Source: Bacteroidales bacterium
GTDB taxonomy: Bacteria; Bacteroidota; Bacteroidia; Bacteroidales; ML635J-15
Assembly: GCA_017994175.1 (NCBI GenBank)
Contig: JAGOLH010000033.1
Span: 1 to 33,294 of the forward strand
Length of the DNA stretch: 33,294 nucleotides
Reading direction: 5' to 3'
The position numbers were made by a program, and so were the translations under genes. Shown here piece after piece: positions 15,809 to 23,130 of the stretch; the stretch's first letter is position 1, and each line of letters begins with the position of its first letter. Below the pieces are notes generated by a model. The model worked only from the letters and a program-made list of their open reading frames with translations. It was not told where the DNA came from and made no database searches.

Positions 15809-16150
15809 ATGAAATCGGATATTACTATACCTCTGTTAAAGGAATACCTTCAGTTTACCATCGAAGTAATTGATTTCTGCGATTATCTTACCAAACAAAA
15901 GAAAGATGTTATTGCCAACAAACTGCTCGATGCTGCGATTGGTGTGAGTAGCACACTTCAGTCGTGTAAACTTGTTGAAAGGGAGTCGGACTGTGCCGCG
16001 AACCTTAAAAAAGTGAAGAAAAATATGGAAGAAGTAAATTACTGGCTGGGTCAATGCCATAAGTCGGAAAACTATCACCATAATCAAGAGTTGCTGGAAA
16101 CAGGACGGGCACTTGATAAAAAGCTTATTGACTTATTAACAAAAAAATAA
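15809..16150 (+). CDS. Four helix bundle protein (23S rRNA-IVP type)
   Basis: The 113-residue protein is predicted to be all helical. It matches the layout of the S23 / four-helix-bundle family: an opening helix (TIEVIDFCDYLTKQKKDVIA), a second helix (LLDAAIGVSSTLQSC), then NLKKVKKNMEEVNYWLGQC and a last helix. Members are often encoded inside 23S rRNA intervening sequences or stand alone; the stand-alone role is unknown. The usual GANIxEG-like segment is replaced here by VSSTLQSCK, so family assignment rests on overall pattern. I chose 15809 rather than an upstream ATG at 15713 because the added 32 residues do not resemble the family and a -7 box lies between. No 23S rRNA gene is nearby. Confidence 0.65.
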   Translation: MKSDITIPLLKEYLQFTIEVIDFCDYLTKQKKDVIANKLLDAAIGVSSTLQSCKLVERESDCAANLKKVKKNMEEVNYWLGQCHKSENYHHNQELLETGRALDKKLIDLLTKK

Positions 16151-16208
16151 CCTCAACATTTGTACAAAACCTGTTACTTTGTACGTTATCATGTTTTATT
16201 GAAAGATT

Positions 16209-17093
16209 ATGAAAACCTACATGTATTATGCAGTTGTATTGTTGGTGCTGGCTTCATGCAGTAGTACACCCCTGTCGAAGAAAGAAAAAGAACTTAATGA
16301 AAAAATCACCAATCTTGAAACTGAAAATAAATCGCTGAAAAAGTCGGATGCCGACAAAGATAAGGCAATCAAGGATTTTGTTGGAACCCTGAACGAAATC
16401 AGTGCCAACCTAGAAGTAATAAAGCAGAAAGAAAATGTAATATCGTTATCGGCAAAAGATGTTGAGCTTAACAGCACCGAAATTGAAAAAATCAGCAGTG
16501 ATATATTGCTGATTAACGACCTGATGGATAAAAACAGGCGAACTATTGAACAATTGCACAACGACCTTGAGAATTCAATTATTTATTCGGAAGAATTGAA
16601 GCAGATTATCGATAATTTTTCGATAGTGATAAATCAACAGGAGTTTGAAATCAGGCGATTGCAAGAGCAATTAATGAAGGTGAGCAAATCTTTTGTGCTA
16701 TTGCAACAGGATATCGACTCGCTGAATGCAGCTAATGCGGAACAAAAACAACAACTCGATGAACACGAAACGGCAATGAATACCGGTTATTATATTTCCG
16801 GCTATGCTAACTACCTTACCGAAAATGAAATAGTGTTTGTTACCGGAGGTATTTTCGGAATTGGCAGTGTATTTATATTAAGTGAAGACTTCGATAAGAA
16901 AATATTTAAAAGTATTTCCATTTCCGAAACAAAGAAAATTCCGTTGAATTGCAGTAGCGCACAGCTACTTTCGGTACACCCTTCAAACTCGTATAAATTT
17001 GATGGTCCTTCCGATCATGTGAATAACCTCATAATCACACGACCGCGTGAATTCTGGAGTAATACTAAATACCTCGTAATTCTTAAAAAATAA
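16209..17093 (+). CDS. Coiled-coil lipoprotein, resembles Cbp1-type adhesins
   Basis: A lipoprotein signal peptide ends in LVLASC (C17), predicting attachment to a membrane, in Bacteroidota often the outer membrane. Residues about 22-195 are heptad-rich with Lys/Glu-rich repeats (KEKELNEKITNLETENKSL), which predicts a long coiled coil. The last ~100 residues form a small globular domain with GYYISGYANYLTENEI, VTGGIFGIGSVFIL and the closing FWSNTKYLVIL. From memory this layout resembles Bacteroidota proteins annotated as Cbp1-family collagen-binding adhesins, but binding to collagen is not something the sequence shows. It follows the four-helix-bundle gene by 58 bases and ends two bases before a convergent gene. 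Confidence 0.75.
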   Translation: MKTYMYYAVVLLVLASCSSTPLSKKEKELNEKITNLETENKSLKKSDADKDKAIKDFVGTLNEISANLEVIKQKENVISLSAKDVELNSTEIEKISSDILLINDLMDKNRRTIEQLHNDLENSIIYSEELKQIIDNFSIVINQQEFEIRRLQEQLMKVSKSFVLLQQDIDSLNAANAEQKQQLDEHETAMNTGYYISGYANYLTENEIVFVTGGIFGIGSVFILSEDFDKKIFKSISISETKKIPLNCSSAQLLSVHPSNSYKFDGPSDHVNNLIITRPREFWSNTKYLVILKK

Positions 17094-17095
17094 CT

Positions 17096-18379
17096 TTACT
17101 GTGCTTCGTGCTCAGCCATGTATTTTGCATCAAGCAGTAGCATCTCTTCGAAAGGTATATTGCGTTGACGTGCTTTTTCTTCAACGGATTTTTTCCATGC
17201 ATCGTCTTTCAGAATAGCCTGTCTGTACTGCTCAACCCTATCGTTGAATCCCGGGTTATTCAGAGTGTTTATTACATCAGTAAAGAAGTTGAAGCCAAAA
17301 TTATTCAAACCACCATCAGTTTGTAAAATTATAATCACATCCCGTTTCAGAATCTCGCTTTTATAATCGAGAGTGTTGGTTGTAGCAGCCATGATATTGG
17401 TGCCATCATTGTAAGCATTCAGGTTATAATACCAGAAATCTTTGCTCCTGAATACATTTCCTGGAATTGAACTCAGGTAAATATTCCAATAATAACTGTC
17501 GCCAATAACTAGTACATCGGGCTTGTAATTTGTTGTATTTGAATAGCCAATGTCGAGTTTTGCCATAGGATAAGCATTAATCGGGAAAAGCAGATTGAGA
17601 GTGTTACCGATATCATAATCCAAGCCCAACTGTTGCTTTGTAATCTCAATGTTTTTAATATACATGTCAGGCAAATTAACCTTGCGTATCGACTCAATTG
17701 TTTTAATAATAGTATCCGATGCGAGAAACATCCCGTATTCGCTCCAGTGAATTCCGCATTTGGGGTACAACGGGTATGGGGAGGCTGATTTAATTTCAGA
17801 AAACCAACAGTTTAAATCGATGTAATGTATCCCTTTTTCCTGACATTTTTTTGAAATTAGCTCGTAATTGGTAAATTCTGATACCTTCTTATTATATGGA
17901 GCAGGTATATACTCCGGGAAAAAACTGGCTTTCCCCGGGGCAAGTACAACCAGCATATCCACACCTTTTTGGGCCAGCAGATTCTGTGCACTTGATGCTA
18001 ATTCCATGATGCTGTCAATTGGCTTTTCTCCGATAAAATCGGCACCCTGCCATGCCAGCAAATAATTATTTTCGAAAAGGACTCCCGATTTGCCAATCAC
18101 AACTTTTTTAGCATTACTTTTTCGATAAAGGCTATAGTCCAACTGATTGTTAACCCTTACAAAAACCGGCCGCAACGTAAAGTGCTGGTTATAATAGTCA
18201 TTCAGGCTGTCCTGACAACTTCCGCTGAACCACTGCTTGAATCCAATTTCCGGTTTGGCTGCCAGGTTGTACGATCCCAGCAGGGGTTTTACCTTGAAAA
18301 TGTGAAAATACTCCTGCAGTAATGGAACGAACATTAAAACTACAACGAAAAAAAACAGTATTTTACGACCTCTAAGCAT
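17096..18379 (-). CDS. AlgX/AlgJ-like SGNH-fold protein
   Basis: The 427-residue protein has an N-terminal hydrophobic segment (about 7-23), a signal anchor placing it in the periplasm. The body resembles the SGNH-like domain of alginate O-acetyltransferases AlgJ/AlgX. The marks are FSGSCQDSLNDYYNQHFTLRP, VVIGKSGVLFENN (the GKxGWLF-like motif), MLVVLAPGKASFFPEY, the HWS motif at H211 and VIGDSYYW with the likely nucleophile S295. In AlgX/AlgJ the histidine is part of an Asp-x-His pair; here the Asp position is Gly (CGIHWSEYG). In alginate systems the partner is an MBOAT membrane acyltransferase, and none is in this window. A role in O-acetylating a surface polysaccharide is inference. Confidence 0.72.
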   Translation of the reverse strand: MLRGRKILFFFVVVLMFVPLLQEYFHIFKVKPLLGSYNLAAKPEIGFKQWFSGSCQDSLNDYYNQHFTLRPVFVRVNNQLDYSLYRKSNAKKVVIGKSGVLFENNYLLAWQGADFIGEKPIDSIMELASSAQNLLAQKGVDMLVVLAPGKASFFPEYIPAPYNKKVSEFTNYELISKKCQEKGIHYIDLNCWFSEIKSASPYPLYPKCGIHWSEYGMFLASDTIIKTIESIRKVNLPDMYIKNIEITKQQLGLDYDIGNTLNLLFPINAYPMAKLDIGYSNTTNYKPDVLVIGDSYYWNIYLSSIPGNVFRSKDFWYYNLNAYNDGTNIMAATTNTLDYKSEILKRDVIIILQTDGGLNNFGFNFFTDVINTLNNPGFNDRVEQYRQAILKDDAWKKSVEEKARQRNIPFEEMLLLDAKYMAEHEAQ

Positions 18380-18416
18380 AAACGCAAATTAACTAAGTAT
18401 TTTTAATTTTCGATAT

Positions 18417-18444
18417 TTGAATGAAATATATTTTATTAAATTTG
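18417..18444 (+). promoter_or_regulatory. Consensus Bacteroidota promoter for the PorP/SprF-like gene
   Basis: TTG at 18417-18419, a 17-base spacer, and TAAATTTG at 18437-18444 fit the sigma-A consensus fully. The predicted transcript start, about seven bases downstream near 18451, lies only about 12 bases before the TTG start codon at 18463. Confidence 0.7.
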
Positions 18445-18462
18445 ACTTTATAACCTGAATGA

Positions 18463-19488
18463 TTGATTTCTGTGATTGAGAAATTTTCCACGACTTGCTG
18501 TTTATTGTTGCTTGGGTTGCTCATGCAGGGTCAGGACATTCATTTCAGCCAGTTTCTTTCAAGCCCATTAAATCTTAATCCGGCCTTATGTGGTTCATAT
18601 GAAGGTGACCTTCGCCTGTGCCTTAATCATAAAGGACAATGGCAATCGTTTGCGAATGCATATTCCACATTCTCTGCTTCGTTCGATGCCAACCTGAAGG
18701 CTCCGTTTGTTCGCAAATCAAGAACCGGGTTGGGAATCCTGCTGAACTCTGATAAGTCGGGTGATGGTAATTTGAGTACAAATCAGGTGAAACTCAATTT
18801 TTCTTGGAATCAGCCACTAACCCGAGATTCTTCGATTTATTTGGCTGCCGGTGTTAATGCCGGTTTTACGAACCATGGAGTAGATGTAACCCTGCTTCAT
18901 TTTGGCAGTCAGTATATCGACGGACAATTTAACCCTGATGCACCTACGAACGAGTATTTCAATGCGACCAGTATCAGCTATTTCGATTATTCAGCCGGAA
19001 TTAACCTTGGGTATATTGCCAATGCAAATGTTTTGTATCACATTGGATTTTCGTTACAACATATTAATGAGCCGGAGAAATCGTTCAATCAGAACGAACA
19101 TATTGTGTTACAGAGGAAATTCGTGTATCATGCCGGTTGTGAATGGAATGTTAAAGACAATTTGTACATAGATCCATTTCTGCTCTTTATGCATCAGGGT
19201 CCGTACATTGAATCGGATTTGGGTGCAATAGTTCGAATTGCCTATAATCCTCTGGGTTTAAAGTATGTATTTACTGGTATCAGTATGCGCACTTTAGATG
19301 CAGGAATACTGATGTTAGGTGCCAATTACCAGAATATCAGGCTTACTCTGAGCTACGATATTAATCTTTCGAAATTGTCGAATATCAGCTATGGGAGGGG
19401 AGGTATTGAACTTTCGCTGATATATATTTATCAGAAACCACGACCTTTTAAACCCCCGTATTACCGTAAATGCCCGGAATTTATGTAA
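18463..19488 (+). CDS. PorP/SprF family type IX secretion membrane protein
   Basis: The protein begins with a signal peptide (FSTTCCLLLLGLLMQGQ) and then the family hallmark DIHFSQFLSSPLNLNPALCG, followed by GQWQSFANAYSTFSASFD. The rest is a beta-barrel pattern of about 14 strands ending near GGIELSLIYIY. PorP/SprF proteins sit in the outer membrane and are paired with T9SS substrates or with a PorE-type partner. Here a PorE-like gene overlaps the stop. The start codon is not ATG: the first in-frame ATG lies inside the signal peptide, and an upstream in-frame ATG at 18421 is followed by a stop. TTG at 18463 and GTG at 18472 are the candidates; the promoter at 18417-18444 fits either. Confidence 0.9.
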   Translation: MISVIEKFSTTCCLLLLGLLMQGQDIHFSQFLSSPLNLNPALCGSYEGDLRLCLNHKGQWQSFANAYSTFSASFDANLKAPFVRKSRTGLGILLNSDKSGDGNLSTNQVKLNFSWNQPLTRDSSIYLAAGVNAGFTNHGVDVTLLHFGSQYIDGQFNPDAPTNEYFNATSISYFDYSAGINLGYIANANVLYHIGFSLQHINEPEKSFNQNEHIVLQRKFVYHAGCEWNVKDNLYIDPFLLFMHQGPYIESDLGAIVRIAYNPLGLKYVFTGISMRTLDAGILMLGANYQNIRLTLSYDINLSKLSNISYGRGGIELSLIYIYQKPRPFKPPYYRKCPEFM

Positions 19489-21455
19489 TGCAAATAAAGA
19501 AATTATACATATTGCTTTTCTTCCTTTGTTTTGCAACAGCTCTCTCATCGCAAAACCTTATTAGTACCATTAAGTCAGCCGATATTGCATTTCAGGATAA
19601 GAACTTCTATGGAGCCGCCCGCCTTTATGAAGACGCACTGAAATTCGACAATAAGATGTATGACATTCATTATAAAGCAGCAGAAGCGTTTCGAATGGAT
19701 AACGATTATGTTAATGCTATAAAGCATTATAAAATTGTCTGCGATAGGGCCGCATCACGCTTCCCTCTTTCGGTTTTTTATTTGGCGGAGATGCAGAAAT
19801 CGGATGAAGATTATTTCTCAGCTCAGTTTAATTTCAATAAATACTATACGACTCACAAATCGGACTCTACCGATTATTTTACAATAAAAGCAAAACAAGA
19901 AATTGTGTTTTGCGAAAATGCAATTAAAATAAAATACAATCACACAGGGGTGAATATTATTGCACTTGATACTACAATAAACAGCCTTTACAGCGAAATC
20001 GGGGCTTCTTCCTGGGGTGATTCAGTGATATTTTTCTCTTCGGTGAAACCCGATTCTGCATTTTCGAATGAATTTGTGTCATCGATCTATTGCAGTGTAC
20101 GCAGAAACGGAGAATGGGTGAATACTTATCGACTCGACACGATAATAAATGCGACCGGGTATCACAATGCCAGTGCGTTTTTTTCTACCTCGACCAGCAC
20201 GTTGTTGTTTAGCCGAAAAGGTTTTGGTAACGATGATAAGACGCGTATTTTTAAGACAACCTATCGTAATTATGAATGGGAAACTCCGGTTCCACTTGGA
20301 GAAAATATCAACGACACGTCTTCGAACAATACTCAGGCAACTTTGGCAGAGTTTAATGGTAAAACATACTTGTTTTTTGTTTCTGACAGGGCAAAAGGGC
20401 TCGGGGGGTACGATATCTGGTTTTCGGAAATGAAAGATGATTTTATATGCTCACCGCCGAAATTGGCCGGTATTCCAACCAGTGTCGATAGTTTATATCT
20501 TGCCTATTTCGGTGTAAAATCAGTGATTAACTCGGCGGGTAATGAATTATGCCCGTATTTTAATTATAAAGATAGCTGCCTGTATTTTAGCTCTGACTGG
20601 TTCGAAGGTCTGGGTGCTTACGATATTTATAAGTCAAAGACTAACCTGATAGATTGGCAGGAGCCTGTAAATCTGGGTTACCCGATTAACAGCAGTCAGA
20701 ACGACCTGTATTATTTTATCGATAATAAATCTGGTTTTGTTATGTTCACAAGTAATCGCAAAGAGGCCCGTGCCCTCAAGCATCAAAGTTGCTGTAACGA
20801 CATTTTTATGTACCCTATCGATAAAGAAATTGATACAGTAAAAATTGTGGAACAGCAGATAACAACCCTTACTTTAGAAGCCAGTGAGCTGATTCCGATT
20901 ACCTTGTTTTTCGATAATGATCACCCCAATCCGAACACATGGGATACGCTTACCACCATAAATTATACAGATGCCTACAACCGATACGTTGAAAAGGAAG
21001 AGCTTTTTTGCTCCGAATTTTCGAAGGGTTATCGTGGCGATGAAAAAGACTTGCTTAGAGATAGCGTTCTTAACTTTTTCGACTATCAGGTTAGCTCAGA
21101 GTATCAGAAATTGTTGAAATTTGCTGCATTACTGAAAGAGCTTGTGCTTAAGGACCAGCAGATTATTATTACAATCAAAGGTTATACCAGCCCTTTAAAT
21201 ACAACGGAATACAATGAAGCTCTTGCGAAAAGGCGAATATCAAGCCTGATTAACTTCTTCCGGGAATATGATGATGGATTCTTTCTGCCTTATGAAGCGA
21301 GTGGAAAAATAATAATACAACGGGTAGCGTTCGGTGAAACGCTTGCAGGGATTAATGTTAGCGATGACCCAAACGATCGCAGAAATTCTGTTTTTAGTCC
21401 CCTGGCTTCCGCCGAAAGAAAAATTCGCATAATTGCTGTATCGGTGAATGAGTAG
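19488..21455 (+). CDS. PorE-like protein: TPR, WD40-like propeller, OmpA-like C terminus
   Basis: A signal peptide (KKLYILLFFLCFATALSSQ) is followed by TPR-like helices (about 20-120; NFYGAARLYEDALK). A PD40-type beta-propeller (about 155-455) repeats blades such as GGYDIWFSEMKD and GAYDIYKSK. The C-terminal OmpA-like domain (about 470-655) begins with LFFDNDHPNPNTWDT and includes YNEALAKRRISSLINFF and NDRRNSVFSPLASAERKI. This order matches PorE of the type IX system, an outer-membrane-associated protein thought to bind peptidoglycan. In canonical OmpA domains an aspartate follows GHT; here GYTSP has serine, so peptidoglycan binding may differ. PorE is a lipoprotein, but no lipobox cysteine stands at the cleavage site here. 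The ATG at 19488 overlaps the PorP stop (TAATG); an ATG at 19470 would add six residues. Confidence 0.85.
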   Translation: MQIKKLYILLFFLCFATALSSQNLISTIKSADIAFQDKNFYGAARLYEDALKFDNKMYDIHYKAAEAFRMDNDYVNAIKHYKIVCDRAASRFPLSVFYLAEMQKSDEDYFSAQFNFNKYYTTHKSDSTDYFTIKAKQEIVFCENAIKIKYNHTGVNIIALDTTINSLYSEIGASSWGDSVIFFSSVKPDSAFSNEFVSSIYCSVRRNGEWVNTYRLDTIINATGYHNASAFFSTSTSTLLFSRKGFGNDDKTRIFKTTYRNYEWETPVPLGENINDTSSNNTQATLAEFNGKTYLFFVSDRAKGLGGYDIWFSEMKDDFICSPPKLAGIPTSVDSLYLAYFGVKSVINSAGNELCPYFNYKDSCLYFSSDWFEGLGAYDIYKSKTNLIDWQEPVNLGYPINSSQNDLYYFIDNKSGFVMFTSNRKEARALKHQSCCNDIFMYPIDKEIDTVKIVEQQITTLTLEASELIPITLFFDNDHPNPNTWDTLTTINYTDAYNRYVEKEELFCSEFSKGYRGDEKDLLRDSVLNFFDYQVSSEYQKLLKFAALLKELVLKDQQIIITIKGYTSPLNTTEYNEALAKRRISSLINFFREYDDGFFLPYEASGKIIIQRVAFGETLAGINVSDDPNDRRNSVFSPLASAERKIRIIAVSVNE

Positions 21456-21478
21456 ATTGATGATTTAATATTAGTGAA

Positions 21479-22591
21479 ATGATTGAACTTTTTATCGAGG
21501 TTATTCAGCAGACTTTATTGATTACGGGTTTTGTTATCACAATGATGATGATAATAGAATTCGTAAATATTCTTTCGCATGGTAACCTACTGTTAAGACT
21601 TAAAAGCTCACCGGTTGGCCAAGTGATTGCCGGAACAGTGTTGGGAATGATTCCGGGCTGTCTGGGTACTTATACGGCTGTTTCTCTTTTCACCCACCAG
21701 TTGCTAAGCTTTGGTGCATTGGTGGCAGCGCTGATTGCTACCAGCGGCGACGAAACATTTGTAATGTTAGCACTTATACCACGCGAAGCGATAATAATCA
21801 TAGCAGTAACCGGTGTAGTAGGTTTTATTGCAGGGGTGCTGATTGACAGATTTTATAAGCCTACTTTTAATTTTTATAAAAACGACTACAAGTTTGAGTT
21901 ACACGGTCATGAAAATTCAGTCGCAATCTGGTCAAAGCTCAGTATTAAAAACTTTAGCTTTACATATCGTCGCGTACTTGCATTACTTATTTTCGGATTC
22001 TTTATCATTGCACCTTTTACAGGTATCATTGAGCATAACCACAATGTAATGATGCCATCCATCGAAAATGTTGGTAATGCAGATGCACTGCATAATAACG
22101 ACGTTGGACATCCTTCACATGAGCATCATGTAAACTGGCTTGGAATAACACTTGCCATATGCGCTTCAATCGGATTTATAATATGTTTAACCTGTAGTGA
22201 ACATTTCTTTACCGATCACATATGGAAACATCTCATAAAAAAGCACTTCATTAAAATCTTTCTCTGGACGTTTTTAGCACTTATACTAATTCAGGTTTTA
22301 TTGAAATATACTTCCTTTGATATTTGGATTAGCGAAAACCTCTGGCTGGTGTTGCTGGCTGCAGTACTTATTGGTATTATACCTGAATCAGGACCGCATC
22401 TCTTGTTTATTTCATTATATATCAGTGGGGCAATTCCCTTATCGATTTTAATTGCTAACAGTATAATTCAGGATGGTCATGGGGCGTTGCCTTTGTTTGC
22501 TGAGTCGAAAAAAAGCTTTTTTATCGCTAAAGGACTTAACATTGTCATCAGTCTGGCCATAGGTGCTATTGGCCTTTTAATTGGTTTTTAA
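21479..22591 (+). CDS. Putative 10-TM heavy-metal/manganese exporter (ArsP_2-like)
   Basis: The 370-residue protein is strongly hydrophobic, with about nine or ten transmembrane segments in two halves. Each half carries a related motif: GMIPGCLGTYTAVSLF with ATSGDETFVMLALIP in the first, and GIIPESGPHLLFI with NSIIQDGHGALPLFAESKKSF in the second. This matches the family annotated as a putative 10TM heavy-metal exporter, also called a putative manganese transporter. A long loop between the halves (about 183-220) is rich in histidines (HNHN, HPSHEHHVNW), consistent with binding a metal. The actual metal is not known from sequence. The gene lies 23 bases after the PorE-like gene and 16 bases before ndk. 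Confidence 0.75.
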   Translation: MIELFIEVIQQTLLITGFVITMMMIIEFVNILSHGNLLLRLKSSPVGQVIAGTVLGMIPGCLGTYTAVSLFTHQLLSFGALVAALIATSGDETFVMLALIPREAIIIIAVTGVVGFIAGVLIDRFYKPTFNFYKNDYKFELHGHENSVAIWSKLSIKNFSFTYRRVLALLIFGFFIIAPFTGIIEHNHNVMMPSIENVGNADALHNNDVGHPSHEHHVNWLGITLAICASIGFIICLTCSEHFFTDHIWKHLIKKHFIKIFLWTFLALILIQVLLKYTSFDIWISENLWLVLLAAVLIGIIPESGPHLLFISLYISGAIPLSILIANSIIQDGHGALPLFAESKKSFFIAKGLNIVISLAIGAIGLLIGF

Positions 22592-22607
22592 TTTAAAATC
22601 ATAATAT

Positions 22608-23039
22608 ATGGAAAGAGGAGAATATACTTTTACGATTATTAAACCCAATGCCCTGAAAAATGGTCATTTGAGCAGTATTCTTAAGGCTATCACAAACGCA
22701 GGGTTTCGCATTGTTGCCCTTAAAATTACTATTATTAACAAGCAGCAAGCCGAGAGGTTTTACCGAGTTCACAAGGAAAGAGATTTCTTTGATATGCTTA
22801 CCACATTTATGTCGACAGGCCCCATTGCAGTGGCTATAATTAAGAAACAAAATGCAGTGGAAGATTACCGTAAGTTGATTGGTAATACCGACCCTGCCAA
22901 AGCTGAGGAAGGAACCATCAGAAAATTGTTCGGGATGTCAATTACTCAAAATGCTGTGCACGGATCCGACAGCGAAAGCAATGCTTATCACGAAAGCTGC
23001 TTTTTCTTTAATGAACTGGAGATTTTTGAGCAACTGTAG
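22608..23039 (+). CDS. ndk: Nucleoside diphosphate kinase
   Basis: Ndk moves the gamma-phosphate from ATP to other nucleoside diphosphates through a phosphohistidine. All key features are present in 143 residues: TFTIIKPNALKNG near the N terminus, the active histidine H118 in NAVHGSDS, and GNTDPAKAEEGTIRKLFG before it. Length and motifs are normal. It follows the metal exporter by 16 bases and may share its transcript. A weak inverted repeat (CAGGT/ACCTG) lies about 20-40 bases after the stop, but I do not count it as a terminator. Confidence 0.97.
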   Translation: MERGEYTFTIIKPNALKNGHLSSILKAITNAGFRIVALKITIINKQQAERFYRVHKERDFFDMLTTFMSTGPIAVAIIKKQNAVEDYRKLIGNTDPAKAEEGTIRKLFGMSITQNAVHGSDSESNAYHESCFFFNELEIFEQL

Positions 23040-23130
23040 AAATAATCTTTGCATAACTCAGGTATTTTTAACACCTGTGAATTCATGCTGTTTTTTGTTG
23101 TAAATTGCGTGGCTTTCAGGAGAAACAAAA

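Noticed and set aside
23040..23130. Terminator after ndk
   Set aside because: The only inverted repeat is a five-base stem (CAGGT/ACCTG) with no U-tract directly after it; too weak to call.
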